Shown in pieces: positions 13,481 through 26,044 of a DNA stretch of 64,000 nt (within the stretch, counting starts at the first letter, position 1; each line of letters starts with the position of its first letter). The DNA is from Augochlora pura (Eukaryota > Arthropoda > Insecta > Hymenoptera > Halictidae), in assembly GCF_028453695.1 (NCBI RefSeq), contig NC_135777.1, positions 18,217,714-18,281,713 on the forward strand, in the 5' to 3' direction. Below the pieces are notes generated by a model. The model worked only from the letters and a program-made list of their open reading frames with translations, had not been told where the DNA came from and made no database searches. Made by a program: the position numbers and the translations under genes.

Positions 13481-15300
13481 GCCTAAAAATTTCGTCCAGG
13501 TCAGGACCTCGGAAAGACACACACGAGAAAGACAGGGAAGGGTGGAGAGTGGGGGAGGTTACCCGGTTACTATTTCTGTTCCCGATGGCGAGAGAAGACT
13601 CGTGCTCCTTGTCTACCGGAAAATCCTAACATCCCCGAAGACCCAGGCCCCACCCCGTTCGGTTTCCTTATCGAGTGCTTACCCCCGGCGTCGTCGTGTT
13701 GCCAGCTACAAGCCGAATCCGCCCATTCGTTCTGACTCATCTGCCGGCTCCTACCCGTAGGCGTGAAAGAGACAGAAACGCTCAAGGTGCTAAATCCTAG
13801 CGGCGGCGACGAAGGAGATGTTACGTCGGACCGTTAGTCCACGGTGAAATTGTTCGCGCCCACGCTTCCTTCTGTTTCGCCCGATGACTTGGCTGGAACC
13901 GAAGGGAATTGGTGTGGATCCGCGGCCGCCTTTTATTCGTCTCTCCATTGTTCGGAACCGACCGAGGGATCGGTTACTCGATTCCGCGTTGCGAGACGGC
14001 TCTCGATCATCGAAAGGTTTATTAGACGCATCGACAACGCGCGCCGCACGGCCACTGTTTTTCATCCCTCTTCCGTTCCAGCGTTTCCGATTATTCCATG
14101 GTCGACGGTGTGCTGGGAGAAACGGAAAATCGTTGAGGTTAGAGATACTTGTTGGGTAGGTTATTGTTAATATATTCAATTGTGACATTAATACATCAGA
14201 TACATTTATAATACATATATTATAATTTCGTATATTAATGCTAGATATATTTGAGAAATATATTATCATACCATGTACTTATGAAATAGTTTAACACTTC
14301 ATGGTATTATTAGGTGCACTATTATGAAATATATTTATTAAATACATTATTAGAAAGTGCACTTATTAGTTACATTTTTATTAAATACATTAAGTTAACG
14401 CATTTATGGTATGCGTTATTATTGAATATATTTAATAAATGTACTTATGAATTATTTATTATTATATTTATTTATTATATTATTATTATTTATTTATTAT
14501 TATAGTCTTCGATTTAATTTATAGAATATATTATTACAATATACTCGTGTTAAAGATATTAAACATTTAAACGATCGTCTTCCTTTTCTCTGCGAATTTG
14601 ATTTAGAAGATTGAAGGATCGTTTTCACGGAGCGATTGTTATAATAATCGCGGTAATACCCTGGGATTAGTCCAGATTTCGCAGCATCGATTGAAGTCAC
14701 CGTAAAGGCGTCGTGCATACACGAGCGGATAAAAGCTACGATCAGGACAACCGTTATCATCCTTACGTGCGCACACGTGCTCGCCTGTATCGCACGCGAG
14801 TCCGATCTTCGATAATAAGCAGGCCGTTTGCGAGCCGATAGAAAGCTGCATCGTTATGCAGGTGTACGTATACATACGCGTGTGTATGCCGGCTACGCGT
14901 GTATCTGGCTGCGTCTCTGTATGCGTCCGTGTCTGTATGCGTGTGGATCGGTCCACGGACATACACGAGCGTAAATAGAAGCGTACGTAATACCGTTTCG
15001 CACGTACGAACGATATTTATTGCCCGGGGCCTGGAAACAATTCATTATTCCCCGGCCGAGGGTAATTAGTACAGCCGAAAGCTGGAAAGTCACGTCTCCC
15101 TGCCCACGCTCCGCGGCGTGCACCCACCCGGTTAGGGTAGTTTCTCAGGGGGGCGAGGAAGAAATATGAAGACAAAACCTCGTCTTGGCCGGACGGTGGG
15201 GGGAGGGCGAGCTATTTCGAAATACAAAATACAAATAGACTTGTAGTTTCGCCGCGATGGAAGCTTCTCTGGACTGACGTTCCATTATTTTCTTTCTCGT
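13481..15300. other. mixed non-coding DNA with TTA-rich core
   Basis: CpG-rich at 13480-14170, extremely AT-rich at 14170-14560 and mixed at 14560-15300. The last part contains a loose GTAT/CGTG-rich stretch near 14850-14965 resembling decayed (TG)n and (GTAT)n repeats. Open frames overlap on both strands and are not recognised. Confidence 0.6.
14440..14505 (+). repeat. (TTA)n / TTTA-rich low-complexity tract
   Basis: A run made almost wholly of TTA and TTTA units. It is simple-sequence DNA; the 63-codon frame through it (14314-14505) is a product of the repeat. Confidence 0.85.
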
Positions 15301-16430
15301 TTCTCTTAATCCGGATAATCGTCGAGTTTATTTCATATTTGTACAGGTGAGCTATTGAAGAATATTTATATTGCAGGTTGAACATGTGTTGCGTCCAAGT
15401 TGTATTGGATCTTGGTATAATCAATATTGAATATAGGTTATGGACAATTGTTGTGGCACTTTTTGAAGATTTATTTATTTAATGACTGTTATATTTTTTA
15501 TGCCTGGAAAGTATGGTATAATAAACAGTGATCGTCTCGTGGCTGGTTTGTTACAATTATACCAGTGGGAAGTAATTAGAGTAATTACTTATTGAGGACC
15601 AGGAACGGGGGGTGCATTGATTTTCTCGGACGAAAATTTATTACAATTAAATGACTGTATGAACTTTTAAATTCATTTAATCACTTCATGGGCAGTCCTT
15701 TATTATTGATATTAATAGCCAAGATATTAAATTGTTTTATATTTTGATCGTGAATATTCAGTTTCGTTGTTTCACTTAACGAGGGTAGTTCCTATTAAAT
15801 TCGGGGAAGCTAACCTAAAATATATCAGCATATCTCGTTAAAATTTGCTGGTATACCAAATCTAATAATTCTAATCGCACGATCCTTAATTTGTGAAAAT
15901 CATAAGGACAACCAATTAATCCTCCAATGATCGAAGAAAACGTTACAGTATATTTTACAATGATCCGTTTCAACCCCTTGCACTATGATTTCTTTCAAAA
16001 CTAGTTTCTTTCATTACTAGTTTTTATTTATATTTAATAGATGCCGTAGGAATTCTTCAAACCAGCATGATTCCTTGTTGTACACGTTATACAAATTTTT
16101 AAAGATAGAAGCTCTTATCTGCAGTACGCTTTAGTAACCACTAATAAACAGATATTTCTGCAAAATAGTAACTGTCTTAATTAATTGCAAGACGTTGAAA
16201 CTACATACAGATTTATTTCTATTCTTAATCATTCTAGCGAAATTCTAGCGAGTTGATAATATAATATTTTCAAAGTGTATAATTGTATTTTACTATTTCG
16301 CTACTCGATCTATTGATTTTCGTCATAAACGCATAGAAACCGCAGTCTAATCGTCGGAAACCATAACTAAGATTACTAGACAGTTGAAAATAGCAGAGAA
16401 AATAGTTTTGAATTTGTGTTTTAATGCGAA
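15301..16430. other. AT-rich block containing a decayed TTAA element
   Basis: AT-rich DNA with no open frame of note. It contains the probable decayed piggyBac-like element at 15974-16194. It also has a short TTAACGAG/CTCGTTAA inverted repeat at 15776-15841. Confidence 0.6.
15974..16194. mobile_element. probable decayed piggyBac-like MITE, 221 bp
   Basis: The left end reads CCCCTTGCACTATG. The reverse complement of the right end reads CGTCTTGCAATTAA, so the shared core is CTTGCA at the same distance from each end. The flanks are TCAA (15970-15973) and TTGA (16195-16198), each one transition from the TTAA target site of piggyBac elements. The left end closely matches the right end of the intact element at 26049-26289: CCCCTTGCA is identical and most of the next 15 bases agree. 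No coding capacity. The flanks are imperfect, so the boundaries are inference. Confidence 0.45.
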
Positions 16431-16960
16431 GTTGCCTAAGCTATTCAACATTCTGGAGCCAACCGTCATCTCCATTAGAGGGGTCTAAAGTCGGTATCAT
16501 CGTTGATCGCATGTTCCCCAGTCCACTATCGGTACCATGCGCGACACCGTTTCGTCCAGGACGAGGCTGGCTGGCATTCTGCTTACGTTTTTCGCGGTGC
16601 TCCGAAGGTCTGAAGGTATTGACCGGTGGCCCTCTTGGTACAGCTCGGTACCAAGGCCCCCTCTAAGGCGTACCGGGTATATGGCCATCCGTGCTGGCTG
16701 GCACCAACTATTGAACAAACTGACCAGTAGTCACGATATCCGAGGAAAGCTACCCTTTGCGGGCTTGCTACACCTGTTCCCCGCTCACCTTGAACCGGCG
16801 AGGGGATGGTCGAGCTTCTGAATAGCCATTGGTCCTCCCAACGGAATCTTGTTTCACGTGGAAACACTTATTCCCCCAGAATACTTAATTTTCGAGGCAC
16901 TCGCTGAATCGTGGCACGAAGCCTTCGCGAATCGATACCATTGTATTCGTTTTCTCGTCG
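16431..16960. other. GC-rich island in AT-rich surroundings
   Basis: A sharply bounded GC-rich block with frames of 60-94 codons on both strands. The frames have no recognisable domain, and several GGTACC sites occur. It resembles the other CpG-rich blocks of the window and I see no element ends. No gene is supported. Confidence 0.5.
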
Positions 16961-17460
16961 CCAGTTGCAAATCATTTCTATTTGTTCTGGAAATTTTTGA
17001 TTAATCAGATTTTATACTATAAAAACTTTGCTTAAACCCTGAATATTCAGATATTTAAATGTTTAACCCTAGAACTAGCCCCTTCGTTTTTTGGTAGAAA
17101 TAACACCGTGGGGTTGATAGCGACTATTTATTATTTTCAAAATATTAAGAAAAGACAAAAATATTTCTTTTTCACTTACGAAAACTTTACTGATTTAATA
17201 TCTATTTATACGTTTGTAGACAAATTAAACAATTTATAGGGTCGCTGGTAATAATAGGTAGTCACTTTAGGTTTAAACGCGAAAGAAAAGTCTGCTTCAT
17301 TTCTATGATAAAAAATTGTATAATCTTTAAGAGAAAAATATCTGTTTATCATAAGGAAATATATTACTTCCAGGACACAAGCAGGAAGAAACCAAGCCAT
17401 ACCAACGATTGCCATCGAGATCGTGTTTAAGGCCAGCAACAAATTACGATGTCCCTAAGA
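16961..17460. other. AT-rich block
   Basis: AT-rich DNA containing the doubtful TTAA element at 17067-17272. A 78-codon minus-strand frame (17206-17442) has no recognisable features. Confidence 0.5.
17067..17272. mobile_element. doubtful piggyBac-like MITE, 206 bp
   Basis: A TTAA at 17063-17066 is followed by CCCTAGAACTAGCCCC. Its first seven bases resemble the CCCTAGA start of canonical piggyBac ends. A second TTAA at 17273-17276 is preceded by a segment whose reverse complement starts ACCTAAAGTGAC, matching the left end at 5 of the first 7 bases. The size fits the other short elements here. The terminal match is short, so chance is possible. Confidence 0.25.
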
Positions 17461-17810
17461 CGATGTACCAAGACCAGTTCGCGTCATCCTCGCGGAGTCA
17501 TTTGCGGCGGCAGCCACGTTTGTGCGGTGTTCATTAGACCTGTCGCTCCTTTTAATTTCGCTGGGACGCGGGCGTCGGTCGCTTCACTGGCCAAAGATCC
17601 GCGGGACTCAAAGATCGCGCAGGAGCTTCAATCAGTTTTTCGAGTGCTCTGAAAAGGATACTCGTCTCTCTGTCCGTCGCGCTACTTAGCCCTCTAACGA
17701 CCAGGCCAAAGGAGACCGTCCCGCGGAAAGGGCCTTTGTCCCGATGGTACAGTCAAGAAAGAAACGAGGAAAGACGCGAAGCTGAAAAGCGACAGGGGGA
17801 TGTAGACAGA

Positions 17811-17975
17811 GCGATAAAGAGAGAGGGAGGAGCTAGAGATAGAGATAGAGATAGAAATAGACATAAAGATAGAGATAGATAGATAGATAAAGAGAGAGAG
17901 AGAGAGAGAGGGATAGATATATAAAGAGAGAAGGAGGGAGAGAGAGGGAGAGAAGGGCGAGAAAGAACGAAAGGA
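17811..17975 (+). repeat. compound (GATA)n/(GAGA)n microsatellite
   Basis: Imperfect GATAGA units pass into pure (GATA)n around 17873-17888, then (GA)n around 17890-17910, and end in GGGAGA-type purine DNA. The plus strand is nearly all purine apart from the T of GATA. Confidence 0.9.
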
Positions 17976-18554
17976 AAGCGTCGGCGTCGAGAGGACAACG
18001 CGTCGATGGCCGAGATCTTTCACCGGAGGAAGATTCATCTCCGGAGGATTGCGCGGGGACCGCGGTGGTTGCGTTCGCGCTCGTTGGAGCCACGAGGATC
18101 AAGGTGAGCCTTTGAGGACGGCGTAGGGCCGAAGGACGAAGGGGGCCGCACGACGCGGAGGAACGCGACAGTTGCGCGAAAAAGGGGTCGAACGGCTCCT
18201 TGACGGATGCGAGCGCTGGAAAAAAGGGTTGGTGAAAAAAATGATCGGGCAGGATCTAAGATATAAAAAAAAGATTTTGTCCCCCTCCTCGGGAACGTAG
18301 GTCCTCACGGCGTATCCTTTCCCGAGGGGTAGGACGCGTACGCGACGATCACGACGGGGGACGCTGGTTTTTGCAGCTGGCCCCATCCAGAATTACCGGG
18401 CAAAAGGATTCGGGGGTCCATTCTTCTTCCCTGGACGAATAAGCTCGAAAGGACCTGCGTCCATGCGAGATGCATCTGACCTGCTCCTTCTTCATCCGAT
18501 TCCGCTCCTCCTTCTCTACGCATCCTACGTCCTCTTCCTGCTCTTTCGTTTTCT

Positions 18555-18569
18555 CCCCCCCCCCCCCCC
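18555..18569 (+). repeat. poly-C tract, 15 bases
   Basis: Uninterrupted run of 15 C inside a pyrimidine-rich stretch. Length may vary between individuals or be affected by sequencing. Confidence 0.85.
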
Positions 18570-18860
18570 TCCTCCGTGCCTCCCCAATCCCCCCTGATTC
18601 ACGGATTTCGTATCCCCACTTATCGGTCGCTCCCTTCTACACGGATGAATCGACTCTGGACATGCATCCCTTTGTGCCTCGTGATTTTTTCATCTGTTAT
18701 TGGGCCCTGGATTCGGAGCGTTTTTATTTTTTTTTTTTCGACAGACAGGGATGCTGGTGATACTTTGGTGGTTGATGGACAGGTTTCTCTGTTATCCCTT
18801 TCAACTGTGGACACGGAGTCTGACAGACTTTTCTATAAATATTGTTGCTTATTATTCCTA

Positions 18861-20180
18861 ATGTGAGTGAGTCTAGAAGTTATTAATTCGTGTATTTTCC
18901 CTCCCTTTTGTCACCCTCAACATGTGCGATACATGTCATAGTAGTAATACATTGTAGTACATATAGTAATATATTGTAATAATTGCATTATTTTGAAATT
19001 ATCATCTAGCAGAGAATTTTAATTAAACTTCTAGATAATAGAATGCTTTGGCATCAGAATATTGCAAAAATAAATCTGCAGGTAAGAAGCTCAACTATTA
19101 ATCCATTATTAATTTCTATGAAAAGATTAATCGTTTTATAAACAATAATATATTTTAGTGAATACTTGCCACAAATTCGGATATTCGTAGTTGAGGTTTA
19201 ATTCGAGTTCTTTTTCGAGTTCTCTCTTTTCTAATTTGATAAAATAAAATGAAATATTTGGGTTTCTGTCTGTTGAGCATATCAATTTTGCTTCTATTAT
19301 ATTTGACAGAGAAAGCTAATGATATATTTTTCAATACAACATCGATAGAACGATAGAAAATTAATATATGCAGGATAAACAAATTTCTAAACGGCTCCAT
19401 CGCGGAAATTCAGTTTACTCCACGTTCTCTTTTATTTCCGTTGAAGTCGTCCAGCTTAATGAAATTCCTCGCAGGTTTTATAAGATTTCTGCAATTCGTA
19501 AGTACCATGCCGGTCTCCTTGTTTCCCCTCGCACAGAAGATTACGCGAGGATGAATGAAAACGGTACGACGAAAGTCACAACGGCGGAAGTAATAATTAG
19601 CTGGGAATACGTGGGACAGATCAAGTTTATATGGAAACGAACTTACTGTTGCGTAAGTCAACTATGGATCGTTTAGAACCGTAAAACGTGTCGTTTACTA
19701 TTCAAATCATCTCGGATCTTGTCGAAATTGATTGAAAGATATACGTAGGAAAACAAGAATATCGTTAAAAAATCTAGAACAACAAAATATAAGTAGATGC
19801 TTCTTTTCACTTGTTATTTCTAATAAATAATTCTTTCTGAAGGCTTTCTTGCAACTCCAATATGATTTCAGTTCTAAAATAGTTTTTGGAACAACTAAAA
19901 GCATTTCCACGTTATATAGATACATTTTCAACAGCGTCATATAAAAAAATTTTTTAATCCAGAAATTATTTTCCAAAAAATATAACAATATCTTTAAGAA
20001 ATATAAAACAGTGAAATACAATAAGGTGCTCATTTTCGCTTAATATATCTCATACATAATTCTTGCATAGGCTATGAAATGATTAAAATCAGTCTTAATT
20101 AATAAAGAACAAAACTTTTCTGGATCCATGGTAAAACAACTAAACCAACATCGCATTTTCAGATTCTCAACCAGGGACAC
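18861..20180. other. AT-rich non-coding block
   Basis: AT-rich DNA. A 102-codon plus-strand frame at 19368-19676 lies in a locally less AT-rich patch and overlaps an 83-codon minus-strand frame. It has no recognisable domain and is not called. No repeat array was seen. Confidence 0.55.
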
Positions 20181-22400
20181 GCAAATTAGCACGAGCGTCC
20201 GCAGTTGATTATATTGTTACCAGTCTCTTTACCTGGCGGATGGGGGATCGATGCGGAGACCGGAGAAAAATCATAAGCTCGCGTTCTTTTCAGCGGGACC
20301 ATCGAACGGCTGACAAAGAATCTTTAATCAAACGCGGATAAAAGACGCGGGCGCGGATACTCTTTCAGGAGACGGGAGGAGATTCGAATCCGGCCCGACG
20401 TATCCTCGCGAGCGAATTTCTGGGTCATCCCTTTTGTGTGGAGGCTTGTTTTTCCGTATTTACGGGACGCGGCCGGTTATACATATCTCCCGCCCCCCCC
20501 TCTCTCTCTCTCTCTCTCGCTATTTTCCTTTTCGTTTCTCAGTCGCCATCCCCCTGGAGGATCGGTGTCCTGACGCGCGATCACGGGACACCGGTAAAAT
20601 GGGTCTTAAAAAGCGTCCGACACGATTATGTCACATGGTCTAGCACGCCGGGGCCTCCTCGAAAACGGGATTCGTTTTTCGTGGTCCGACGGGGATCGTG
20701 AAAGATCGGAAATTGCTCGGACAAATTTTCTATGGGGGACCGATCTTCCGTTCGAGGGCGCGCGGACCGAGAAACGTCCGATGGGATTACGCGGCGCGAA
20801 AGGACACGGATTCCTTTTTCCCTATTCAATGCGCCGGCCTGCCCCGAACTCGCTGGATCCTGGTAATTTCATGGAACCGGAAAGTTGATATTAAACTCCC
20901 ACCCACTTTAGAAGCCGTTTTATGAATTCTTCGCGCGTTTCCCAAAGAATTCTCGCCCGGGAATTCTTTCTATTAATTTCTTCACGCGCCACGGTCGTTC
21001 CACCGTTCCCCGATTCGGCCAAAATTCGATTTTTGCAATGATTTGATTTTGTCGGGAATAGCAGCCGAATTTTCTTTTTACGGAAAGGTAATGATAACAG
21101 CGATCAAGTGCGTAGATATGGTTTGGGTTTACTAGAAACGGTCCTAGTAACGAGAAGCGTTCGTAGGGCCAATATAAAGGTACTTTCTATAAATGTATAA
21201 ACATGTCAAGCTTAAATATTATCGATCAGGAGTCATCTTTTTACTTCTTGTTGTAGGCAAATATTTTTCATTCTAATAACTTTTTAATTCTTGATCATAG
21301 TGCAGATGTACCTGTTGAAAATATGAAATCTCTACTTATCAAAGCAACTTTCGTCGTGTTGGTTGACAAAACTAGAATCAAAGCATTGTACGCTCTATTT
21401 CAAAAGATCAAAGATCATTGTATACTCTAACCACGAAAGTCCATAGATTGAAGCTTAACTAATAATTATCCAATATTAAATCGAGAACGACGATTGAAAT
21501 TTTAAAACCTGTTACACAGATCACCTAAAGCCTAGACAATTGAAGTTCGTCGTAAAACAGCTTGTTAGCGATCGCGAAATAGCCGAAGTTCGCTTTTAAT
21601 CCCCGGACCTTCCGACGCACTACGCGGTGCTTCTAATCAGCCCGGTGTCTCAGCGGCTATCTCGCCGTTATCTCGGCCGTCTCGAGGTTGTCGCGCTGAA
21701 TTGGACCTAGCTGCGGCGTCATGGCCGCCGGTGCCTGCCACCTCGCAAATACCGGGATCAAATACGTGAATCACGCGCGAGCCACGGCCGCGAATACGGT
21801 GCGGATCGGTTCGGATCGCCGCGCGACGCGTCAGAAATCAGACACGGTCGTGTTACGCCTCCTGGCAGTAAATTAATTCGAGGCCGAAAAAAGAAAAGAA
21901 AAAAGACGCTCGTCCGGAATTCGGCGCGTCCGTGGTCACGCAGAAGGTGGCGTCGCCGCGGCGAGATGGAGCAAACAATTGTACAAACACCGCAGTATTT
22001 CATGATAACACATGTACAAACAGGCCTTACGTAAAGCTGGCAATTATATGATAAAACTGGACGGACGAGACGAAACGACGGGCGCACTTTTGTACACACG
22101 CACGGATGCGGGGGCCCCGGGGTTTTTCGTGGACGGACGAGGACGCCGGGCGTGGCGACGCGCGACGCAGAACGTCGTCGCTCCAGCGCGGCGCACGTGT
22201 GCCATTCGGGTCATCGTTTTCGGAATGACTCGGGACTTTCGCGTGGCAACCGTTGGTCCTCCCCTGTAGAGAGAAATCGACGGTACAGGACGATAATCCA
22301 CTGTTCTGAGAACGATTGCTGGGAATTAGGGGACATTTATGGCAGTTAGCCGACGAATCCGTGGCATTTTCAGGGAGGCCATTTTCATCAGTCTCTTGCA
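20181..22400. other. two CpG-rich blocks separated by AT-rich DNA
   Basis: CpG-rich at 20181-21080 and 21560-22400, AT-rich between. A (TC)n run lies at 20500-20518. An ATG in good context at about 21720 opens a frame of only about 50 codons. Overlapping frames of up to 124 codons near 22027-22401 have no domain. No gene is supported. Confidence 0.55.
20500..20518 (+). repeat. (TC)n microsatellite
   Basis: Short perfect TC run directly after a C8 tract. Confidence 0.9.
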
Positions 22401-23630
22401 TAAAATACTGAAATCGCAGACTTATCGTTTTCGTTTTGTTGTTCCGATTTCTCTTTTTCGCTGAAATCCTTTCTTTTCTTTTCTTATAATGTCGACAATA
22501 ATTTGAATACTTTAATTAACCGGAAATCTTTTCAATGATTGAACTGTGTTTGAGAAAAGCTATATAATTTCCTTTTTAAATGATAATGTTAGATGAACTT
22601 GTTGCATTGTATTGATCTAAATAATCTCAGAGATTGTAAATAAGATTATTGTAAATATTCAACAATTTTTTAAGAAGTTCTCCGCATCGGTTTTAAAAAA
22701 TCTGTATTTAAAAATTGTTTCATAGAAAATAGATTACCTAAAATAAATTAAGTGACGATTTTTTCAATTCAAAGAAAATTTAATAATAGAGCTGTTTAGC
22801 TTTTCTTTTCTGGCAAGTAATTACATTTAACCAGAAGACATATTTACATTTCTAGTAACATTGCTCCCAAAATGCATTTTATGCTGTCTCTTATAAAGTG
22901 ATACAATCTCCCGTATTTTACAGAAAAATATACTTGTTTTTTCCAGCTGTTTTTATTTACTTCGACCAGTCTTATTACATTATTTTCCACCTTCGTCGTT
23001 TATTTTTCAGTGCAAAGAATAATCTTTGAGTGAAAATAATCTTTGACCTTTCCATACTCGGTAAGTTTAACTGGGTTACCTGCAAGGGAGCGAAAGGGTT
23101 GCCTGCATGCAAGGGATGGTAACAACCGAGCATAGAAAATTTCCTTGTAGAAACGCGATGGCCGTACCTTATATTTAGTAAAAGATTTTTACACAGAGTT
23201 ATGAAATATTTCATTAACTTTCTCTTTTTACTACACGTACATACTTTTTTTAGTAGAAGTACAATGGTTTGTCGTTTAAATTAGATTAACGCATTTGTTT
23301 ATACTATTTATTTGAGGTTTGCCATGACTTCAGTATACTAGAAAGTCTTATTAAAATCATGACACCAAATAGGAGTCAATATAATAAATACCATCATCTA
23401 AAGAACAAGTTCGTTGATTAATGGACGTTTTAAATATATTTGAGCAGTAACCAGATGTGCTCTATTATCTCAGACAGTAAATAAATTTTGCAAACAACGA
23501 TCATGAAATAATTAAATCCCCGAACCGCTTATGATTCTTAAAAAAAACAACATGCAACAAACTACAAATATCCTAAAACAGAAGAAAAGCAAAACATCCC
23601 CAATATACAGCCAAATATTTCTCGTATCAC
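22401..23630. other. AT-rich non-coding block
   Basis: AT-rich DNA with stops in all frames. Near 23085-23120 a short local repeat of TGCA/AGGGA-type motifs is seen. No gene or element is supported. Confidence 0.6.
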
Positions 23631-24440
23631 CCTCAGAGGGGTGAACCTCCCGTCATCCGTTAAAAAAATGCCGAAATCAGCATCATTCCAGCGGCATACC
23701 TTCCGACCATTTCCCTCCGAAACAAAGTTAGCTTCACCCCTGCCTCGAGCCACCCTTCTTGCAGCCGGGCGGCCGGTTCGCGGCGTTCGGGGCTCTGGAA
23801 ACCGCCAGGGGTGCTCTCTGGCGGGAAAAATCGGAAGCCGTAGCCGGATGCGGGGCATGCGCCGACCCGTACGTCAGGCATCTGCCGTATCGATCGAGAG
23901 CGCCGGGGGAAGGACCGTCCCGGAAGGACGAAGGAGAGACGCACAGCCGTGCTGGTCGGGTTGCCTGGATGCACGCGTGTGAACGGGCCGCGGCTCCTGC
24001 GGCTAGGCAACCGAACTTACACGAGATTACGCGGAGCCAATAGCGTCGCAGGAGCGGCCGTCAAAGGCATATCGCAATGCGTGGTATGAGCCGAGTCTCT
24101 AAAAGGGGATTAGAGCTCCTCGTATTCCGGGATATGCGCGCACATACTCGCACACAGGGACAGGGCGGCGGGGACACAGCCACCGGGGACCCAACACCCA
24201 CGCCAATGTGCACACGCGACACTTACACGAACCCGGCCGTTTTCCCCGGTCTTCCACGCATATGTACCGCCGCTGGATATCGCGTACATATGCGCCGGCG
24301 AGGTATATGGCCGTGGACGTGTGTGTGGGTGGATCCGCGTAAGCGGCGCAGGGAGTCTTGCTTTGCTCCGAACGGGAACGGGATTCTCGAAGACGCGATC
24401 GAGGGATGGGCGAATCCCGCGGATAGATAGTCTGTCGCGG

Positions 24441-24443
24441 TAG

Positions 24444-24489
<46 letters not shown>

Positions 24490-24500
24490 GGAAAAGAGAT
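24441..24500 (+). repeat. imperfect (GA)n microsatellite
   Basis: Purine tract of GA units with AAAG interruptions. It accounts for the Ser/Leu-rich minus-strand frames. Confidence 0.9.
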
Positions 24501-24930
24501 ACCTTCTTCGGCGGCCGCACAAAGATCCGCGCACCGCGGACGCTTGCTGTGTACCGTGGGACTATTAAGAACCAGAATCGGCTGCGGATCCTTTCACGAG
24601 AAACGTGACGAGTCTGTCTCGATTTACTCGCCGCTGATTCGATCACGCGTTTTTACCTGCGAGACGGTTCTCCGCATTGTCGCCGGCCAAACCTGCCGCG
24701 GGATTGCGGTTTCTCTATCTTCGCGTTCGTTTGATTTTACCTCGGGGACATCTGGAGTGGGATTGATACGTTGACGCTGCCGGTGAATCGAACGCTTTAA
24801 AATCCTTTTTAGGTACGAATTTTTAAGCATTTCGGGGTAAACTTCTTGAAAAGATATATATTTTAATTTGCTTCCTATCTATATTTCATCCTTCGAGGAC
24901 AAAAGCTTTTACAGTATTTTACAGAAAACA

Positions 24931-24960
24931 TTTTTCTCAGAGAACTGGATCATCTATCAA
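24931..24960 (+). repeat. dispersed 30-bp repeat, copy 1
   Basis: This 30-bp segment matches 26491-26520 at 26 of 30 positions in the same orientation. The match starts with TTTTTCTC and ends with TATCAA, and a TTTTAC precedes both copies at the same distance. The copies are about 1.56 kb apart. Confidence 0.6.
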
Positions 24961-26044
24961 AGAGTTAAATAATGAGAATATTGAAACTATATTTTACTGT
25001 TCAATGATGTGAAATTGATGCTATTTTATTCAGTCCTCTGCACTGCATCTATGAAACCGTGCTATCCTTCGTTAAAGTTACATGCGACGCCTAACTGCGT
25101 TCCATTTTAGGGCTAAACAATTTTATATTGCCTCTTGTTATTCCACCATAAGTGTTTGCGAAACAAAATAGAAATCTCGATTCATATAAATTGCTCAATA
25201 AGCTTTCGATTATTATTATATTACATTATATATCTTTTGATAACAGGTGTCCCCGCTTCATTGTCGCTGTCCCCCAAAAATGGGCGAACGAGCCACACGG
25301 TTCTCTTCGTATTCGGAAACAGTGCCAGGATGGCAGAAGAAGACCGTGGAGACTAAGGAACATTCTCGGAGCCATCGTCGCAAATTATTCGGCCGTCGAG
25401 CAACGGCTGGTTTTCTTTAAATAGGGACACCTCTATCGCGGTGAAAACTTCGCGGAGTAAGTTCGCCGCGCGAAAGTTCGCTCGTCGAACGAAACTCCGC
25501 GGCGCGGAAATAGGGGTGGTTTTCAAAGTCGTCGACTTTCACCGTTCGCCAATTATCCCGGCCACTTTCGATTTTTCCGCCGGTTCGTAAACTCTCCGGG
25601 CCGACGCCGCCGCCGACGCCGTCGCCGCTTAATTTGAATAAATTTCTAAGCGAGCCGCCCCTCGCCTCGCCCTACTTCCGTGCCCCACTCTGTCTCTCTC
25701 CGTGCCACCAACACCCCACCCCTCCCTGCACACCCCCATTTCTCGCCCCTCTACCCGGGCACTCTTCTTAGCGGTGTGCACCCCTTTCGCGCGCGCCCCC
25801 TTGTCTCTTCTGCGCGTGCCGTCGTAAATCGCGAGTTCACTTTCCACACTTTTCACCTAGTTGGCGCGACGCCAGCCCGTCGGGAAAGGAACGGAACCCG
25901 GGGTAGAAAAAAAAAAAGAGGAACAGGAGGAACAGGAAAGGAGTCGGCCCGAGGAACGCGAAACTTCCCCTTTAAGACGCGGCGTCGTCGCGGGACCCTG
26001 CAATTATTACCGATCTATACTTTTTTCTGTCGTCGAACGACGTA

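Larger units (their letters stand above)
17461..18860. other. CpG-rich block with large purine microsatellite
   Basis: GC-rich DNA with a long GATA/GA tract (17811-17975) and a 15-base poly-C tract (18555-18569). The minus-strand frames of Ser/Leu repeats at 17694-18102 are translations of the microsatellite. No gene is supported. Confidence 0.6.
23631..26044. other. CpG-rich blocks around a short AT-rich block
   Basis: CpG-rich at 23630-24800 and 25230-26044, AT-rich at 24800-25230. It includes the (GA)n tract at 24441-24500 and the left copy of a dispersed 30-bp repeat (24931-24960). Frames of up to 178 codons on both strands overlap each other and cross the microsatellite. No gene is supported. 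Confidence 0.55.

Noticed and set aside
16431..16960. GC-rich island as a possible inserted element
   Set aside because: No terminal repeats or target-site duplication bound it, and many similar islands occur in the window.
19368..19676. 102-codon plus-strand frame
   Set aside because: It is overlapped by an 83-codon minus-strand frame, has no domain, and the coding strand is not favoured by composition.
20383..20395. GATTCGAATCCGG, resembling a tRNA T-arm
   Set aside because: No A-box or cloverleaf arms are found upstream at the right distance.
21720..21875. ATG in good start context opening about 50 codons (MAAGACHLANTG...)
   Set aside because: It is short, lies in a CpG-rich block, and no splice donor or continuing exon could be identified.
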